Assembly: GCA_000381565.1 (NCBI GenBank)
Contig: KB906725.1
Span: forward strand, 497,435 to 561,434
Length of the DNA: 64,000 bases
DNA from: Oxalobacteraceae bacterium AB_14
GTDB taxonomy: Bacteria; Pseudomonadota; Gammaproteobacteria; Burkholderiales; Burkholderiaceae_D
Direction of reading: 5' to 3'
Position 1 is the first letter of the stretch. Each line of letters opens with the position of its first letter. The position numbers were made by a program, and so were the translations under genes. Below are positions 62,538-64,000 of this stretch, in pieces. A model generated the notes under the pieces. That model saw only the letters and a list, made by a program, of their open reading frames with translations. It made no database searches and was not told the DNA's origin.

Positions 62538-62563
62538 AAGGGCGTACACCGCTGTAAGCCCTT
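62538..62563 (-). terminator. candidate terminator hairpin
   Basis: AAGGGC...GCCCTT encloses an inner TACA-CCGC-TGTA stem. On the minus strand it is followed by a T-rich stretch (TTTTGTTTTGGTTTT). The gene it would serve is not visible, and the rest of 62412-62764 shows no supportable gene. Confidence 0.5.
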
Positions 62564-62764
62564 GATGACCTATGGAATACCGGATAGCTGGACTGAGGCC
62601 AAAGTAATTCGACGACTAATTTCACAGGCCCGGCCTACATCCATGGTGTCAAAACGATAAATGCAAGGATGCAAAATTTTTTTTGCAACGACCCAGCATT
62701 AATTATTCTTGGGGAAATAATTGCATTATGCTATCTCTATTTCAACACTGATGAAGGGTGCGAC

Positions 62765-63682
62765 GTGGGGTCCCAAGTTAAAGAGTCCGTAATGGAGGCC
62801 ATTGGCAATACTCCAGTGGTCAGGTTGAAGCGTATTTTCCCTAACGCACACGTCGTAGCCAAACTAGAGTATATGAATCCGGGCGGGAGCATCAAGGATC
62901 GTATGGTGCGGCATATGCTTAAATCCATGCCTAAAGGAACCGAGCGGGTCGTCGAGAGCTCATCAGGGAACACCGGTGCGGCGCTGGCGATGGCGAGCGC
63001 CATTTTTGGACTGCGCTGTGACGTCACTGTGCCGGAGACCACGAGCAATGAAAAGATCAAGCGCATCGGTGCGTATGGAGCGCGGGTCCACCTGTGCAGC
63101 GTCGATAGTGAACGGGCCACCGAGCTTGGCTACCATGCGGTTGCCGAGCGGATTGCAAAGGAAGACGATGCGTTTTACCTCGACCAGTATTGTTCCGATT
63201 TGAACCGGGAGGCCCACTACACTGATACCGGGCCTGAGCTGTGGACGCAACTGGACGGCGAGATCGATGTCTTTTTGTGTGGTATCGGATCCGGCGGCAC
63301 CATCTCGGGTATTGGACGTTACCTTAAGGAGCGCAATCCGGCATTACGGGTGATCGGTGTCGAGCCGCTTCACTCGTCCTACCGAAAAGTAGTGACGGGC
63401 GCGCCGACTCAGGGACAGTTTGGTACTGTTATCGAAGGAGTTGGAAAGCTGCAGCCTTCATCCGGTTTCGACCCGTCGGTCGTCGATGATGTCCTACAGG
63501 TTTCTGATGAGCAGGCATTGGTATGGGGACGGCGTCTCGCACGGGAGGAAGGTATTCTCGTCGGCGGCTCAAGCGGCTGCGTGGCTGCCGGTATTGCGGC
63601 GCTTTTGCCGAAGTTGCAGGGTATGCGGATCGCAACATTATTTCCCGATTCGGGCGTGTTTTACCTGTCGAAGTACTCATAG
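62765..63682 (+). CDS. cysteine-synthase-family PLP enzyme
   Basis: About 305 residues of the cysteine synthase/cystathionine beta-synthase fold-type II family: PLP lysine in NPGGSIKDR (Lys44), SSGNTG (66-71) phosphate-binding loop, GIGSGGTISG and a C-terminal FPDSGVFYLSKY. It may be a CysK/CysM enzyme or a specialised member (2,3-diaminopropionate or related amino acid synthase), which cannot be separated by eye. The start is GTG at 62765 because AAGGG is 6 nt upstream; an ATG at 62669 would add an AT-rich, unlikely extension. The upstream DNA is markedly AT-rich and the gene lies between two copies of a 27-bp repeat, so transfer is likely. Confidence 0.85.
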   Translation: MGSQVKESVMEAIGNTPVVRLKRIFPNAHVVAKLEYMNPGGSIKDRMVRHMLKSMPKGTERVVESSSGNTGAALAMASAIFGLRCDVTVPETTSNEKIKRIGAYGARVHLCSVDSERATELGYHAVAERIAKEDDAFYLDQYCSDLNREAHYTDTGPELWTQLDGEIDVFLCGIGSGGTISGIGRYLKERNPALRVIGVEPLHSSYRKVVTGAPTQGQFGTVIEGVGKLQPSSGFDPSVVDDVLQVSDEQALVWGRRLAREEGILVGGSSGCVAAGIAALLPKLQGMRIATLFPDSGVFYLSKYS

Positions 63683-63877
63683 CGCGTCGCCGGTCTGCCG
63701 TCGGGAGCGGTCGTCCCAATCGGCAGGCGCTCGAATCAAAGCGGTGTGCATGGTAAGTGTCGGCGGAACCCGTTCCCGGCGTACCGCCTACAAATCGATG
63801 ATCTTACGCAGCAGGCCGGGCGAGACACGCCATTGTTCGCCGTCACAGAGTAACGAGCACGACTTGCTCGTCAGTGG

Positions 63878-63904
63878 CACCGCGTATGGCGCGGTTCGCT
63901 TCGG
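63878..63904. repeat. 27-bp repeat with ACCGCG hairpin, copy 2
   Basis: Identical to 62385-62411, in direct orientation, 1493 bp apart. Together they flank the cysteine-synthase-family gene. Confidence 0.85.
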
Positions 63905-63911
63905 ACCCCCG

Positions 63912-63958
63912 TTGGCCAGGTTAAATTCCCCCACCTTTGGCCAGGTCAAATTCCCCCA
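63912..63958. mobile_element. IS21-like multiple terminal repeats at an element end
   Basis: Two direct copies of TTGGCCAGGTYAAATTCCCC (63912-63933 and 63937-63958, 21 of 22 identical, 25-bp period). Tandem repeats of this kind form the ends of IS21-family elements, where the transposase binds. The transposase genes are not in view; family assignment is by pattern recognition. Confidence 0.6.
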
Positions 63959-64000
63959 GGCAGGACAGTCCGGATTGTAGTCCATGTGCCCGCCTTCGGC

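Larger units (their letters stand above)
63683..64000. other. gene-free right edge of the window
   Basis: No complete gene is visible. A minus-strand open frame ends with a protein-like tail (GEQWRVSPGLLRKIIDL, about 63788-63838), but it runs through the 27-bp repeat and IS-end repeats, so it is probably chimeric. The interval holds the second 27-bp repeat and IS21-like terminal repeats, cut by the window edge. Confidence 0.5.

Noticed and set aside
63788..63985. 65-codon minus-strand frame at the right edge
   Set aside because: It passes through both the IS21-like repeats and the 27-bp repeat, so it is probably a chimeric frame; only its C-terminal tail looks protein-like.

Overview
The window is GC-rich chromosomal DNA. 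The gene families point to a betaproteobacterium of the Oxalobacteraceae type (Massilia, Duganella or Janthinobacterium relatives): BMP-type purine transport, fused isobutyryl-CoA mutase, a long indolepyruvate:ferredoxin oxidoreductase, a Tad pilus locus, a PEP-CTERM tail and many paired regulators. This placement is inferred from gene content, because no rRNA or tRNA was found. At least five copies of a dispersed palindromic intergenic repeat (CCCGCG..CGGGAA...TTCCCG..CGCGGG) sit between genes.

Layout. 0-9.4 kb: an EF-hand protein and an S10 carboxypeptidase, then a nucleobase/nucleoside uptake locus. It holds a deaminase, a BMP-family binding protein, a Tsx-like outer membrane channel, a GntR/FCD regulator and a divergent ATPase-permease-permease operon, with repeated TTGTRTACGA-like boxes. 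9.4-18.2 kb: an Aer-like chemoreceptor behind a perfect FNR/Anr box, a ferredoxin, an AraC/AhpD-like pair, and a TnpB gene that abuts a MoaD-like/BNR-propeller operon. A TetR/metallo-hydrolase pair follows. 18.2-27.6 kb: an alpha-glucobiose utilisation locus (TonB receptor, two LacI regulators, GH65 phosphorylase, beta-phosphoglucomutase, MFS permease). 27.7-29.7 kb: a broken soxR joined in frame to a PEP-CTERM tail, then an SDR and a DsbA-like protein. 29.7-37.9 kb: IcmF, indolepyruvate oxidoreductase and a LysR regulator, consistent with branched-chain/aromatic 2-oxoacid catabolism.

38.0-40.9 kb: an HD-GYP c-di-GMP phosphodiesterase and a GGDEF cyclase face each other across a roughly 100-nt hairpin. 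40.9-50.3 kb: a Tad/Flp pilus locus (flp, cpaA, an unusual AAA ATPase, cpaB, cpaC, a lipoprotein, cpaE, cpaF, tadB, tadC) that ends in a 22-codon stub where tadD would be expected. 50.3-61.7 kb: envelope proteins, a LysR/hydrolase pair, a TumE-type toxin-antitoxin pair, a TetR/flavin monooxygenase pair, a LytTR two-component system, a 5'-truncated TPR gene, an esterase and a membrane protein.

61.7-64 kb looks like accessory DNA: a fic pseudogene, a horizontally acquired-looking cysteine-synthase-family gene between two copies of a 27-bp repeat, and IS21-like tandem terminal repeats at the right edge. The likeliest under-described items are the MoaD-like/BNR operon, the TnpB that lacks the usual RuvC-II glutamate, the AAA ATPase inside the Tad locus, and the set of gene remnants that record deletions.
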